48,776 bases of DNA from Flavobacteriaceae bacterium (GCA_018699935.1 JABISF010000013.1:1-48776), one strand, 5' to 3'; shown: positions 17,765-27,614, counted from the first letter of the stretch. A program made the numbers and translations. The notes: generated by a model not told the origin, from the sequence alone.

Positions 17765-19966
17765 TTAGATATTTAACCAGTATGTTAATTTGAGATTAAA
17801 ACTACGATATCTTGGAGTAAAAGTATCGACGGTAAGGTAATTATCGTTGTAAACAAAGTAAAAATCGGATAAAGGTGCAAAACGCCATTGGACTCTGGAG
17901 TTGATACCGAGATTGTCATTTTGCGAATTGAATTGTACATAGGTGGTCCAAAACAGTTTTTTTGTAAAGCTAAAATCCAATTTTGGACTGATCAGCCACA
18001 GCTGTGCTGAGGAATAGGGTTCGGGCAGTTGAATGTTGTTGTAGTTTAAAACAAAACTGGCGACAAAATAGGGTTGATAGCGCCAGTTGATCTCATTTTG
18101 CAACGAAAAGCGTTTCCCGTTATAAAAGGATCCCAACGTCATTTGACTTTGGAGGTTCAGTTTTTTTCTTCGATCGGAGCGCAAGGAAAGCTCAAACTCG
18201 GTGTAATTGTAGGTCACATCTGCGGGCAATAGTAGTCCTCCTTCCGTTTGGGTGGGATCAAACGCAGTGTCCAAAAATCGACACCAATTCTTGACGTCTA
18301 ATTCCAGATTACTTTGATTCAAAAAACGAAACTGAACATTGGAATTCAACAATCGATCGGTGGTCAAGAAATCTCGAGAAGGTTTAAGAATTAATGCAAA
18401 ATTCTCTTGGAATTCCATGCTGATGATTTTCTCGTTTTTGGGATAGATGCGGTAGGTGTAGTTGGGGTTGAATTTCATAAAGCCGGTTCTTCGATAAAAC
18501 CCTAAATCAGACTTAAAATTTTCTCCTCCAAAGATGCCATAAAAGCGATAATTATGGTTTCTTGTATTGCGCTCAATCACCAGTCCAGAACTCAGGTCGT
18601 CTCCCTTAAATGTTGGGGTTTGAGATTTGTGTAAAAACAAACGTCCATTCCACTTACTGTCTGCAGAGGCCAAGTTGTATTCCAATCCCATTACACTGTT
18701 GGAGGTTTCACTCTCGTCAATAAAGTCATAGGCACCCGAAGTTCTTCGATCGATTAAAAAGAAGGCTACATTGGAACGATTAAAAACTTTTTGACGCAGT
18801 GTTAAAAGGGAATTGAAATTAGAGGCAATTTCGTTTTCCTCATCAGCTTCGGTCAATATGCTCATAAATCCAATCCGAAGATTTTTGTCAAGTTTTCCAC
18901 TCAATCGAACGCCTGAAATAATTTTATTTTCAATGGTATTGCCCTCCAAATCTTTGGCGACTCCAATTCTTCTAGAGAAAAATGGGAGGGCATCCCGAAC
19001 ATTACCAAAATCAGAAAATAAATCACTGTTTTGGGTAAAAAACTGTCTTTTTTCGGGCAAGGAAATCTCAAAACGTGTCAAATTAACCACTTGATCATCC
19101 ACTTCGACTTGAGAAAAATCGGGATTGATGGTCAAATCCACATTCAAAGAATTTCCGATGGGAATTTTCATGTCACCCCCCACTAAAAAAGTATTTTTTC
19201 TTCCCAGTGCGTCAAATTCAGTGGAGGTCAATCCATTGACATAGGGAATTAAGGAAAGCGGTACTTTGGGGTTAACCAATGGTTTTTCAAAATTCAAATC
19301 TCCCATAAAGGCCAAATTGCCAATGACTAAATTTTGAGGGGTTTTGATCCAAGTAGAATGTTCGTTGCCTTCCGTATTTCTTCGGGTAATATTAAAGCGC
19401 CACCGTCGGGTTCCTTTTTCATAATTCACCGACTGAAAAGGGATTTTAAACTCTGCCATAAAATAACCCTCGTGTATGGTGGTTTCCACATCCCATCGCG
19501 TATCCCAGGAATAGTTGCGATCGGTTCTATAATTGTTATTACCCCCGGAAATCAAACCCTCGGCTTTTACACCCATAGGGTTGGTCGAAAAAGAAAAGGC
19601 ATTGGTGGCATCGTTGAACGTATCAAAAAACAGCGTCAAATAATCCGTATTAAAATCAAAATCCCGTTTTAAAGAAGGAATTAAAAAACGATTGCCGTTG
19701 GTATAGGCCTTTACCAGAATATAAAGATTTTCATCGTCCATCAAAACTTTATATTCTGTTTGTTTTCGAGCTTGGATTGAGTCGGTGGGACGCCACTGCC
19801 AAAACGAAGTAGTGGGAGCGACACTTTCCCAAACCGTTTCTTTATCTGCTCCGTCAATATTGATGGGGGAAGAGGTGTGTTTAACAAAGAGTGCGGGGGT
19901 TTCTTGGCTAATCACAGAGGAAGAAAGGATCAAAAACAGGATCAAATAAGAATATTTGAACATCAT
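17765..19966 (-). CDS. DUF5916 outer-membrane protein with CBM9-like domain
   Basis: The 733-residue exported protein begins with a signal peptide ending near ISQ. Residues about 25-215 resemble a CBM9-like sandwich (PINIDGADKETVWESV, VLMDDENLYILVKAY), and the rest has the alternating aromatic strands of an outer-membrane barrel, ending in a strand (LKLTYWLNI). This fits the DUF5916 family, whose ligand is unknown. Two Met codons open the frame. A TAnnTTTG box lies 20 bases upstream. Co-transcribed with the DUF4369 lipoprotein gene. Confidence 0.87.
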   Translation of the reverse strand: MMFKYSYLILFLILSSSVISQETPALFVKHTSSPINIDGADKETVWESVAPTTSFWQWRPTDSIQARKQTEYKVLMDDENLYILVKAYTNGNRFLIPSLKRDFDFNTDYLTLFFDTFNDATNAFSFSTNPMGVKAEGLISGGNNNYRTDRNYSWDTRWDVETTIHEGYFMAEFKIPFQSVNYEKGTRRWRFNITRRNTEGNEHSTWIKTPQNLVIGNLAFMGDLNFEKPLVNPKVPLSLIPYVNGLTSTEFDALGRKNTFLVGGDMKIPIGNSLNVDLTINPDFSQVEVDDQVVNLTRFEISLPEKRQFFTQNSDLFSDFGNVRDALPFFSRRIGVAKDLEGNTIENKIISGVRLSGKLDKNLRIGFMSILTEADEENEIASNFNSLLTLRQKVFNRSNVAFFLIDRRTSGAYDFIDESETSNSVMGLEYNLASADSKWNGRLFLHKSQTPTFKGDDLSSGLVIERNTRNHNYRFYGIFGGENFKSDLGFYRRTGFMKFNPNYTYRIYPKNEKIISMEFQENFALILKPSRDFLTTDRLLNSNVQFRFLNQSNLELDVKNWCRFLDTAFDPTQTEGGLLLPADVTYNYTEFELSLRSDRRKKLNLQSQMTLGSFYNGKRFSLQNEINWRYQPYFVASFVLNYNNIQLPEPYSSAQLWLISPKLDFSFTKKLFWTTYVQFNSQNDNLGINSRVQWRFAPLSDFYFVYNDNYLTVDTFTPRYRSFNLKLTYWLNI

Positions 19967-19985
19967 ACTTTATAGTAATTTCGAG

Positions 19986-19993
19986 CAAATGTA
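19986..19993 (-). promoter_or_regulatory. -7 box before the DUF5916 gene
   Basis: On the minus strand this reads TACATTTG, an exact TAnnTTTG match 19 bases before the start codon. I see no clear TTG at -33, so the call rests on the -7 box and position. Confidence 0.5.
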
Positions 19994-20013
19994 ATGTAAA
20001 ATCCCTGTTTTGT

Positions 20014-20622
20014 TTAGACGATTTTTCGGAAAGTCAAATTAATTCTTGAAGCCATCGGACGTTTTGTTTTTGCAATTTGATGTTTCCAATGGTGTTGCAT
20101 CGCTCCCTCCATAATGAGTAAACTGCCGTGTTCCAGCAACAGTTTATGTCGTTCTTCTTTCAGGCGATGGTGTTTTAAATGAAAAAAACGTTCTGCCCCT
20201 AAGCTCAAAGAAGCAATCACCGGATTGATTCCCAATTCTTTTTCATCGTCTGCATGCCAGCCATTACTATCTTGGCCATCTCTGTAAAGATTCAGAAGAA
20301 CCGATGTAAAAGTAGTGGCACAAACGGATTCAATCTGCTGTTGAATGTCTTTTAAAAGAGGCGTCATTGGATGCGGGTGCATTTGTATCCCCGAATATGA
20401 ATAGGGTCGATCATTAATGGCATAGAGTGCAGTCAATCGGGGTTGTAGATAGGTTTTTCCAAACAAGGTGATCGGATCTTGTTGCCAAGCGATGTTTTCC
20501 AACAAGGATTCAAAGAGGTGTGTAGCCTTTTGCGGAGCATAAAAACTTGGAAAATACCGAAACTGCCCGTCGGGTAGGAGCTTTACTATTTCATCCGAAA
20601 AAAGAGATTGCTTTTCCAACAC
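20014..20622 (-). CDS. AlkB/ALKBH2-type Fe(II)/2-oxoglutarate DNA demethylase
   Basis: Repairs N-alkylated bases (1-meA, 3-meC) by oxidative demethylation. The 202-residue protein has the iron ligands H123 and D125 (GWHADDE) and H181 (HWKH), and the 2-oxoglutarate arginines in SRINLTFRK. The C-terminal block closely resembles animal ALKBH2. The start is GTG at 20622 (a TTG follows directly), as there is no early ATG. It lies only 12 bases after the htpG terminator hairpin and has no visible promoter of its own. Confidence 0.92.
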   Translation of the reverse strand: MLEKQSLFSDEIVKLLPDGQFRYFPSFYAPQKATHLFESLLENIAWQQDPITLFGKTYLQPRLTALYAINDRPYSYSGIQMHPHPMTPLLKDIQQQIESVCATTFTSVLLNLYRDGQDSNGWHADDEKELGINPVIASLSLGAERFFHLKHHRLKEERHKLLLEHGSLLIMEGAMQHHWKHQIAKTKRPMASRINLTFRKIV

Positions 20623-20633
20623 GATGGGAAGTT

Positions 20634-20662
20634 AAAAAAAAACCGGCCTTTTGGAGCGGTTT
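20634..20662 (-). terminator. Terminator between htpG and the alkB-type gene
   Basis: On the minus strand, AAACCG and CGGTTT arms (20662-20657 with 20645-20640), with a CC/GG inner pair, are followed by a run of T. This is a modest stem that would end most htpG transcripts but leave some read-through into the alkB-type gene. Confidence 0.65.
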
Positions 20663-20667
20663 CATTA

Positions 20668-22545
20668 TTATTTTATCAATTCTATGCTTCGCTGAATAAA
20701 CTGTGTCAAAGCTTCTCCCTTCAAAAGATTCTGCGATAATCGTGCAAGATCTAAAGCCTGATGGATCAATCGATCTCGTTTTTTGGCAGTTTTACAGTGT
20801 AAAATTTCACTCACCAAAGGATGATTCGTGTTCACTAGTAAGGAATACATATCCGGTAGATTGCCCATCATTCCTCCACCAGTTTGCTGCATCTCTTTCA
20901 TTCGTCGCATAAACTCGGGTTGGGTGAGCGTAAAGGGTAAACTGTCGCTGTCCATGGCTTCCAACTGAACCGTATAGCCGGTGTCGGCAATGGCGGTTTC
21001 TATAAAGGGTTTAAGCGTTTCTTTTTCTTCATCGCTGAGTTTGGAAATCGTGTTTTCCTCTTTCTTGATCAGATTTTCAATGGCGTCACCATCCACACGA
21101 GCAAAGGAAACTTTTTCTTTTGCTCCTTCCAATTTTTGAATTAAGTGTCCAATAATCGGAGAGTCTAGCAGAAGTACAGTATAGCCTTTATTTTCTGCCT
21201 GTTTGATATAACTGTGCTGGGCTTCTGCATCAGAAGTATAAAGGATGACAAATTTTCCATCCTTGTCGGTGTGAAGTGCTTTCAATTGCTCTTCCAATTC
21301 TTCATAGGCGTAAAAAGCTCCTTGGGTAGTGGGATAAAGAGCGAATTTTTCTGCCTTTTCAAAGAATTTGTCTTCACTCAACATTCCATATTCAATCACC
21401 ACTTTGATGTCGTTCCATTTGGATTCAAATCCGGCACGGTCTTTTTTGAATAAACCACTCAATTTATCCGCTACTTTACGAGTGATGTAATTGCTTATTT
21501 TTTTCACCGCACCATCCGCTTGAAGATAACTTCTAGAAACGTTCAAAGGAATGTCGGGGGAGTCAATCACCCCTCTGAGCAGCGTCAAGAACTCGGGAAC
21601 GATGCCTTCTACATTATCGGTAACAAATACCTGATTTTGATAAAGTTGAATGCGATCTTTTTGAATGTTTAGATCGTTTTTCAATTTGGGGAAATATAAA
21701 ATCCCAGTCAAATTAAAGGGATAATCCACATTCAAATGGATATTGAACAACGGCTCTTCAAATTGCATGGGATATAATTCTCGATAAAAAGATTGATAAT
21801 CTTTTTCTTCCAAATCAGCTGGTTTTTTAGTCCAAGCCGGATTGCTGTTGTTAATGATGTTGGGAACGGTGATGGTTTCCGGTTTAGCATCCTTGTCTGC
21901 ATCTTCGGGCAAGGGTAGGGATTCTTCTCGAGTTCCAAACTGGATGGGAATCGGCATGAACTTATTGTACTTTTGCAATAGTTCACGGATACGACTTTCT
22001 TCCAAAAATTCCTTAGAATCCTTATCGATATGGAGAATGATTTCAGTACCTCGGTCTTGTTTATCGGACAGCTCGAGGCTGTATTCCGGAGAACCGTCAC
22101 ACACCCAATGTGCGGCGGGGACATCCTGATGGGACTTGGTGATGATTTCTACTTTTTCGGAGACCATAAAGGCAGAATAGAATCCCAAACCAAAATGACC
22201 AATGATACCGCTGTCTTTTGCCGTGTCTTTGTATTGCTCTAGAAATTCTTCAGCCCCAGAAAAGGCCACTTCATTGATATACTTTTGCACCTCTTCTTGG
22301 GACATCCCTAATCCTTTGTCAATGATATGAAGGGTTTTGGCTTTCTTGTCGGCTTTTATTTCAATGGTTAAATCGCCTAAATCACCTTTAATTTCACCAA
22401 TGCTACTCAAGTGCTTTAGCTTAGACGTGGCGTCTGTGGCGTTGGAGATCAGCTCTCTTAAAAAAATTTCGTGATCACTATATAAAAACTTTTTGATCAG
22501 TGGGAAAATGTTTTCTACTGCTACATTAATTTTTCCTGTACTCAT
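20668..22545 (-). CDS. htpG: Molecular chaperone HtpG (Hsp90)
   Basis: HtpG is the bacterial Hsp90, an ATP-driven dimeric chaperone in the cytosol. The 625 residues equal the family length. The GHKL ATPase domain shows ELISNATDA (catalytic Glu and Asn), the DKGLGM motif and the lid/glycine segment GHFGLGFYSAF. The middle domain contains the conserved PLNVSRSYLQ loop, and the C-terminal dimer domain ends without the MEEVD tail, as usual in bacteria. The start is an ATG. Confidence 0.98.
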   Translation of the reverse strand: MSTGKINVAVENIFPLIKKFLYSDHEIFLRELISNATDATSKLKHLSSIGEIKGDLGDLTIEIKADKKAKTLHIIDKGLGMSQEEVQKYINEVAFSGAEEFLEQYKDTAKDSGIIGHFGLGFYSAFMVSEKVEIITKSHQDVPAAHWVCDGSPEYSLELSDKQDRGTEIILHIDKDSKEFLEESRIRELLQKYNKFMPIPIQFGTREESLPLPEDADKDAKPETITVPNIINNSNPAWTKKPADLEEKDYQSFYRELYPMQFEEPLFNIHLNVDYPFNLTGILYFPKLKNDLNIQKDRIQLYQNQVFVTDNVEGIVPEFLTLLRGVIDSPDIPLNVSRSYLQADGAVKKISNYITRKVADKLSGLFKKDRAGFESKWNDIKVVIEYGMLSEDKFFEKAEKFALYPTTQGAFYAYEELEEQLKALHTDKDGKFVILYTSDAEAQHSYIKQAENKGYTVLLLDSPIIGHLIQKLEGAKEKVSFARVDGDAIENLIKKEENTISKLSDEEKETLKPFIETAIADTGYTVQLEAMDSDSLPFTLTQPEFMRRMKEMQQTGGGMMGNLPDMYSLLVNTNHPLVSEILHCKTAKKRDRLIHQALDLARLSQNLLKGEALTQFIQRSIELIK

Positions 22546-22660
22546 TTTAAATTTTGTTTAATGGTGGTAGCCATAGTCAAAAAAAATACCAATTCGATTA
22601 ATGCTGCCAAGATGACACAATTATTTTGTTTAAATAATTCTTTAAAAAGATAAACATTCT

Positions 22661-22668
22661 TAACTTTG
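22661..22668 (+). promoter_or_regulatory. -7 box before the TetR-type gene
   Basis: TAACTTTG matches TAnnTTTG exactly and ends 17 bases before the ATG at 22686. No good -33 TTG lies at the expected distance. Confidence 0.5.
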
Positions 22669-22685
22669 AGGCCAAAGAGAGAACC

Positions 22686-23345
22686 ATGGGAGCATCCGAG
22701 AAAAAAATGAAAGAAAAAATACTTTCCGCCTATTATGAGGCTGTTTTAGAACATGAAATGGAACCAAAGTCGGTCTATAAATTCTGTAAAGAAAACAAGT
22801 TGCAAGAAGCTGATTTTTACACCCATTTTGCTTCCATGGAAGCCATTAAGGAGACGATATTTAAAGGCTATTTTGACAATACCTATGAGTTGATTTCCAA
22901 GGCAGCGGATTTTGAAACCGCCACCCCAAAACACAAGCTGCTTTCCTTTTATTATACCTTTTTTGAAGTACTGCTATTAAACAGAAGCTATGTGTTGTAC
23001 ACCCTAAAAACACAGTCCCCACGTATGGATCAATGGGTGGTGTTGAAAGGCTTGCGAACCGTTTTTAAAGAATTTGCTACCACCTTGATCATGGAGGGCA
23101 ATCAAAATAAACGTTCCTCAAAATTCTCCCAAAATTCCGAAAAAATCTTTTCCGAAGGGGCTTGGATACAATTGATTTTCCTGATCAAATTTTGGTTGGA
23201 CGATACCTCACCGGGCTTTGAAAAAACGGATGTAGCCATTGAAAAGTCGGTTCAAACGGCCTTTGATTTATTTGATACCACACCCTTAAACTCCCTGTTG
23301 GATTTCGGTAAATTTTTGTGGAAAGAAAAAACTTCATCCTATTGA
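22686..23345 (+). CDS. TetR-family transcriptional regulator
   Basis: A 219-residue protein whose first 60 residues look like a TetR helix-turn-helix (KSVYKFCKENKLQEADFYTHF, then SMEAIKETI). The C-terminal helical region should form the dimer and ligand pocket; its ligand is unknown. It overlaps the AarF-type kinase gene (TTGA), so the two are coupled and the regulator may control this operon itself. The HTH match is weaker than in typical TetR proteins. Confidence 0.78.
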   Translation: MGASEKKMKEKILSAYYEAVLEHEMEPKSVYKFCKENKLQEADFYTHFASMEAIKETIFKGYFDNTYELISKAADFETATPKHKLLSFYYTFFEVLLLNRSYVLYTLKTQSPRMDQWVVLKGLRTVFKEFATTLIMEGNQNKRSSKFSQNSEKIFSEGAWIQLIFLIKFWLDDTSPGFEKTDVAIEKSVQTAFDLFDTTPLNSLLDFGKFLWKEKTSSY

Positions 23346-24652
23346 AAACACTCGACACAATTCCTACCCACAAGATTGCCCGTGCGGGAAAACTAGTGGA
23401 AACGGGTATTAAGGTGGGGGGAAACTATCTTAAATATTATGGAGATAAAATCATCCATGGAGATTCCGGAACCTCAAAATTAGACCGCAACAATGCCAAG
23501 GATATTTACGATGGCTTAAAACAGCTTAAAGGAAGCGCGTTGAAGGTTGCTCAAATGCTCAGCATGGAGAAAAATTTGCTGCCACAAGCCTATGTGGAGC
23601 AGTTCAGTTTGTCTCAATTTTCTGTACCTCCTTTGTCAGGTCCCTTAGTAAAAAAAATCATCCGAAAAAATTTCGGACGCAATCCCGAAGACCTATTCGA
23701 TACCTTTGTCACGGAGTCGGTTAATGCTGCCAGTATTGGTCAGGTGCATCAGGCATCAAAGAATGGAAAAAAACTGGCGGTAAAAATTCAATACCCCGGT
23801 GTCGCCGACAGTATTGGTTCTGATTTGGCGTTGGTAAAGCCCTTTGCCTATCGGATGCTCAATTTGAAAGGAAATGAAACCGAAAAGTATTTTCGCGAAG
23901 TGGAAGAAAAATTAATGGAGGAAACGGACTATGTTAATGAATTAAAAAACAGTCAATCCATAGCCCAAGCATGCCAGCATCTTCCCGGCATGCTATTCCC
24001 TAATTATTATGCCGAGTGGAGCTGTGAAAAAGTGATTACCATGGATTGGATGGAAGGCCAGCACTTATCGGAATTTGTTCAGTCCAAAGACTATGACACT
24101 GAAATAGGAGCTCAAGTCGGTCAGCATTTGTGGGATTTTTATATGTATCAAATTCACCATCTTAGAAAGGTTCAGGCCGATCCACATCCCGGAAATTTTT
24201 TAATCGATCAAGAATATCGGTTGGTCGCCATTGATTTTGGGTGTATCAAAGAAGTTCCGGAGGATTTTTACCATCCGTATTTTGAGCTTTCCAAATTAGA
24301 AAATCTAAATAATCCTAAAAAATTCAAGGCTTTATTGGAACAGTTGGAGATTCTATTGCCGAACGACAGTGTAGCGGAAATTGATTTTTTCACAACACTC
24401 TTTCTGGATATGATGCGGCTCTTTACCCAACCCTTCCACACTGCCGATTTTGATTTTTCCGATCCTGAATTTTGGGAAGCGATCACCAATTTATCAAAAA
24501 CGTTTGCAGAAAATCCAGCACTCAAAAAATTAAACGGGAGTAGGGGATCCAAACATTTTATATATATCAATCGAACTTTTTTCGGACTCTATCACCTTTT
24601 GCATGATCTCGGTGCCAAAGTCAAAATAGACAATTATTTAAACTTTGTATAA
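23342..24652 (+). CDS. ABC1/AarF (UbiB/ADCK) family atypical kinase
   Basis: Members of this family support quinone synthesis or lipid balance through a protein-kinase-like fold. The start is taken as TTG at 23342, overlapping the upstream TGA stop, because it gives the family-like N terminus KTLDTIPTHKIARA; a GTG at 23318 would add eight residues. Of 436 residues, the KxGQ motif appears as KVAQ at 68-71 (Gly to Ala). AASIGQVHQA, the VAIK-like Lys (KLAVKIQY), DPHPGNF and the metal-binding DFG (IDFGCIKE) are intact. The partner pathway is not shown by its neighbours. Confidence 0.9.
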   Translation: MKTLDTIPTHKIARAGKLVETGIKVGGNYLKYYGDKIIHGDSGTSKLDRNNAKDIYDGLKQLKGSALKVAQMLSMEKNLLPQAYVEQFSLSQFSVPPLSGPLVKKIIRKNFGRNPEDLFDTFVTESVNAASIGQVHQASKNGKKLAVKIQYPGVADSIGSDLALVKPFAYRMLNLKGNETEKYFREVEEKLMEETDYVNELKNSQSIAQACQHLPGMLFPNYYAEWSCEKVITMDWMEGQHLSEFVQSKDYDTEIGAQVGQHLWDFYMYQIHHLRKVQADPHPGNFLIDQEYRLVAIDFGCIKEVPEDFYHPYFELSKLENLNNPKKFKALLEQLEILLPNDSVAEIDFFTTLFLDMMRLFTQPFHTADFDFSDPEFWEAITNLSKTFAENPALKKLNGSRGSKHFIYINRTFFGLYHLLHDLGAKVKIDNYLNFV

Positions 24653-24749
24653 AGAATAAAGTGGCATTGAAAGTTCCATAAACGATCTCTAATTTTTCAT
24701 TGGATAAGCCATTAATTTTAACTAATTTACTTGCTGCTAAACCAAATTC

Positions 24750-25757
24750 ATGTACAATTCAAAAATCATCGGCTTGGGAAAATACGTCCCTGAAAATATT
24801 GTCACCAACGCCGACTTGGAAAAAAAAATTGACACATCCGATGCCTGGATACAAGAGCGCACTGGAGTAAAAGAACGGCGTCATGTGGTAAAAGGCGACG
24901 GAAACACCACTGCCACGATGGCGTACAAGGCCTCAAAAATTGCCTTGGAACGAGCGCAGATAAAACCCGAGGAGTTAGATCTTATCTTGATGGCCACGCT
25001 CAGTCCGGATTATTATTTTCCCGGTTCAGGGGTTTTGGTGCAAACCCTTTTGGGGATTGCAGAATGCCCTGCGATGGACATTCGTATGCAGTGTTCGGGC
25101 TTTGTCTATGCGGTTGCCACCGCCGATCAATTTATTAAAACGGGCATGTACAAAAATGTATTGGTCATCGGGGCAGAGCAACAGTCTGGGGGTTTGGACA
25201 TGACCACCCGCGGGCGTAATATTTCTGTAATTTTTGGGGATGGTGCCGGAGCGGTTGTGATGACCCGTGCAGAAAACAATTCTGTGGGGGTGCTTTCCAG
25301 CCATTTGCATTCCGATGGTGAGCATGCCAAAGAACTCTCCTTGATTGGACCTAACACCAACCGTTGGGTACACGAAATCATGGCTGAAAACGATCCGGAG
25401 GACATTTCCTACTATCCTTATATGAATGGACAATTTGTGTTTAAGCACGCCATCACTCGTTTTGCAGAGGTGATTCAAGAAGGCTTGGATGCTACGGGCT
25501 GGAAAAAAGAAGAAATCGGAATTTTAATCCCCCATCAAGCCAACCTGCGGATTGCTCAAATGGTTCAAAGAAAATTTCAATTGTCCGATGCACAGGTCTT
25601 TAACAATATTGAACGGTATGGCAACACCACCGCAGCCTCCATACCGATTGCCCTCACCGAAGCTTGGGAAGAAGGCAAGATCGTTTCGGGAACCAAAGTC
25701 GTATTGGCGGCTTTTGGAAGTGGATTTACTTGGGGAGCGATCATGATCCAATGGTAG
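24750..25757 (+). CDS. 3-oxoacyl-ACP synthase III family protein (FabH-like)
   Basis: A thiolase-fold condensing enzyme that joins an acyl-CoA starter with malonyl-ACP. The 335 residues hold the Cys-His-Asn triad: Cys115 (MQCSGF), the His of IPHQANLRI and the Asn of RYGNTTAAS, plus the C-terminal GFTWGA loop. It is not beside plsX/rpmF, the usual place of housekeeping fabH, so it may be a second KAS III with its own starter specificity. It overlaps the CoA-binding protein gene by seven bases. Confidence 0.92.
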   Translation: MYNSKIIGLGKYVPENIVTNADLEKKIDTSDAWIQERTGVKERRHVVKGDGNTTATMAYKASKIALERAQIKPEELDLILMATLSPDYYFPGSGVLVQTLLGIAECPAMDIRMQCSGFVYAVATADQFIKTGMYKNVLVIGAEQQSGGLDMTTRGRNISVIFGDGAGAVVMTRAENNSVGVLSSHLHSDGEHAKELSLIGPNTNRWVHEIMAENDPEDISYYPYMNGQFVFKHAITRFAEVIQEGLDATGWKKEEIGILIPHQANLRIAQMVQRKFQLSDAQVFNNIERYGNTTAASIPIALTEAWEEGKIVSGTKVVLAAFGSGFTWGAIMIQW

Positions 25758-26143
25758 AGGAGGCAAGGTTTACGACTTTGGTTTTGGGGGCATCCCTCCA
25801 TCCCGATCGCTATTCTTTTAGAGCTGTTTCCCTCTTGAAATCCAGCGGTTTTAAGGTAGTCGCTATGGGAGTAACTGAGGGTACCATTGATGGAATTCCC
25901 ATTCAAACTCCTTTTACTCCGCTACAAAATATTCATACCGTCACTTTGTATTTAAACGCGAAACGACAGGAAGCCTATTTTGATTTTATTATACAACTAA
26001 AACCCAAACGAGTACTCTTCAATCCGGGAACAGAAAATGCTGCTTTTGCGCAACTGTTAGATCAAGCGCATATTCCATGGGAGAATGCTTGTACTTTGGT
26101 GCTACTTGCTACGGATCAATACCAGCCCAATAAAGGTGAGTAG
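25751..26143 (+). CDS. CoA-binding domain protein (Rossmann fold)
   Basis: A 130-residue protein of the small CoA_binding type: [19 protein letters not shown] is the Gly-rich nucleotide loop, and [13 protein letters not shown] is the second conserved block. The ATG at 25751 lies inside the fabH-like stop region (overlap 25751-25757), so translation is probably coupled; a longer frame upstream lies wholly inside fabH and is rejected. Its last 42 bases run antisense to the symporter gene. The cellular role of this family is not known. Confidence 0.85.
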   Translation: MVEEARFTTLVLGASLHPDRYSFRAVSLLKSSGFKVVAMGVTEGTIDGIPIQTPFTPLQNIHTVTLYLNAKRQEAYFDFIIQLKPKRVLFNPGTENAAFAQLLDQAHIPWENACTLVLLATDQYQPNKGE

Positions 26144-27562
26144 ACCGTTTAAAGGCAACAGCTCATACCCCAGTTGATAGCCCCCAATCAGCTCTGGATT
26201 GATATTCCCGATTAGGGTGGTAATACCCACTGCAGCAAACAGAACAAACCAAACATAGCGATCCTTAATGGCGTACGAAGTAAAAATACTGAAGGAAAAC
26301 AATCCCAACAAGGGGCCGTAGGTATAGCCAGCGACCGTCAGTAGTCCATCGATTACATTTCGATCCAAGACATGCTTAAAAATAATAACCACCACGATGA
26401 GCAAAAGACTCATGCCAACATGGGTAATTTTGCGGATGCGTTTTTGAGAACCGACCGCCTTTTTTTCAATCTCCAAAAAGTCGATACAAAAAGAAGTGGT
26501 TAATGAAGTAAGAGCACTATCGGCACTGCTGTAGGCAGCGGCAATAAGCCCCAAAATAAAAGTAATCGCTACCGCAATTCCTAAATTTCCCTCCAAAGCA
26601 ATTTTAGGGAAAAGCAAATCTGTTTTGGGTTTACCATCCATCAGCGGCATGCTAATTCCTTGTTGGTCGGCATAAATAAAAAGTAGCGCCCCCAAAAGCA
26701 AAAATAAGCCCGTCACAAAAGTGAGTACAAAACTGAATACTTTCATGTTCTTTTGCGCTTCTTTGAGGTTTTTGCAGGTCAAGTTTTTTTGCATCATGTC
26801 TTGATCCAGTCCGGTCATACAAATGGTGATAAAGGCACCCCCAATAAACGATTTGATAAAGTGATTTCGGGTTAAAAAAGAATCGGTAACAAAAACATCG
26901 CTATAGGATTTTAATTCATTGGATTGCAGAAATTCCAGCAAACTCCAATCCAAGGCCGTCAGGATATACCCGATGGACAAAACAACAGCCACAATCATCA
27001 AAAGCGTTTGCAAAGTATCTGTCCAAACGATGGTTTTGATACCTCCTTTTTGAGTGTAAATCCAAATAAGGACGATGGAAAGTATGACCGTAATCTCAAA
27101 AGGAACTTGCCAAGCATCAAAAATAAATTGTTGCAGCACAATGGCGACGAGAAAAAGGCGGAAGGAGGCTCCCAAAACTCGTGAAACAAAAAAGAAAAAA
27201 GCCCCCGCGCGATGACTTTGAACTCCCAAACGCGTGTTTAAATATTCGTAAATAGAGGTGACATTGTTTTTGTAATAAACAGGCATGAGTATAGAGGCCA
27301 CGACAAAATAACCTGCCAAATAGCCCAAAACCACTTGGAAATAGGAGAATTGGGAGTCTGCTACCCAACCCGGAACAGAAATAAAGGTCACCCCGGACAG
27401 CGAGGTTCCCACCATGCCAAAAGCCACCAAATACCAGGGGGCATTGCGATTGGCTTTAAAAAAAACTTCGTTGGAATCTTCTTTTCCAGTAAAACGGGCA
27501 ATTGTAAAAAGGACTAAAAAATAGCCGACAATCAACGCTAGAATAAATTCGGGAGAGATCAT
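26102..27562 (-). CDS. Sodium:solute symporter (SSS family)
   Basis: A 486-residue inner-membrane transporter that uses the sodium gradient to take up a solute. It has about 13 hydrophobic spans, the early conserved segment [17 protein letters not shown] (Na-binding region of helix 1) and the [18 protein letters not shown] stretch typical of the helix 8 sodium site. The substrate cannot be told; sugars, amino acids, sialic acid and others fit. Its 3' end overlaps the convergent CoA-binding gene by 42 bases. Confidence 0.93.
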   Translation of the reverse strand: MISPEFILALIVGYFLVLFTIARFTGKEDSNEVFFKANRNAPWYLVAFGMVGTSLSGVTFISVPGWVADSQFSYFQVVLGYLAGYFVVASILMPVYYKNNVTSIYEYLNTRLGVQSHRAGAFFFFVSRVLGASFRLFLVAIVLQQFIFDAWQVPFEITVILSIVLIWIYTQKGGIKTIVWTDTLQTLLMIVAVVLSIGYILTALDWSLLEFLQSNELKSYSDVFVTDSFLTRNHFIKSFIGGAFITICMTGLDQDMMQKNLTCKNLKEAQKNMKVFSFVLTFVTGLFLLLGALLFIYADQQGISMPLMDGKPKTDLLFPKIALEGNLGIAVAITFILGLIAAAYSSADSALTSLTTSFCIDFLEIEKKAVGSQKRIRKITHVGMSLLLIVVVIIFKHVLDRNVIDGLLTVAGYTYGPLLGLFSFSIFTSYAIKDRYVWFVLFAAVGITTLIGNINPELIGGYQLGYELLPLNGLLTFIGLVLIRSK

Positions 27563-27587
27563 AATTATTTAATAGAAGATAAAGGTA

Positions 27588-27595
27588 CAAAACTA
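27588..27595 (-). promoter_or_regulatory. -7 box before the symporter gene
   Basis: On the minus strand this reads TAGTTTTG, a TAnnTTTG match 25 bases upstream of the ATG. It lies 19 bases from the divergent recR box, so the two promoters share a 63-base gap. Confidence 0.55.
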
Positions 27596-27614
27596 AGAGC
27601 TACCCTTTATTTTA

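Noticed and set aside
25664-25750. Longer CoA-binding protein starting inside the fabH-like gene
   Set aside because: The first 29 residues are an out-of-frame reading of the synthase; the family fold starts at the ATG at 25751.
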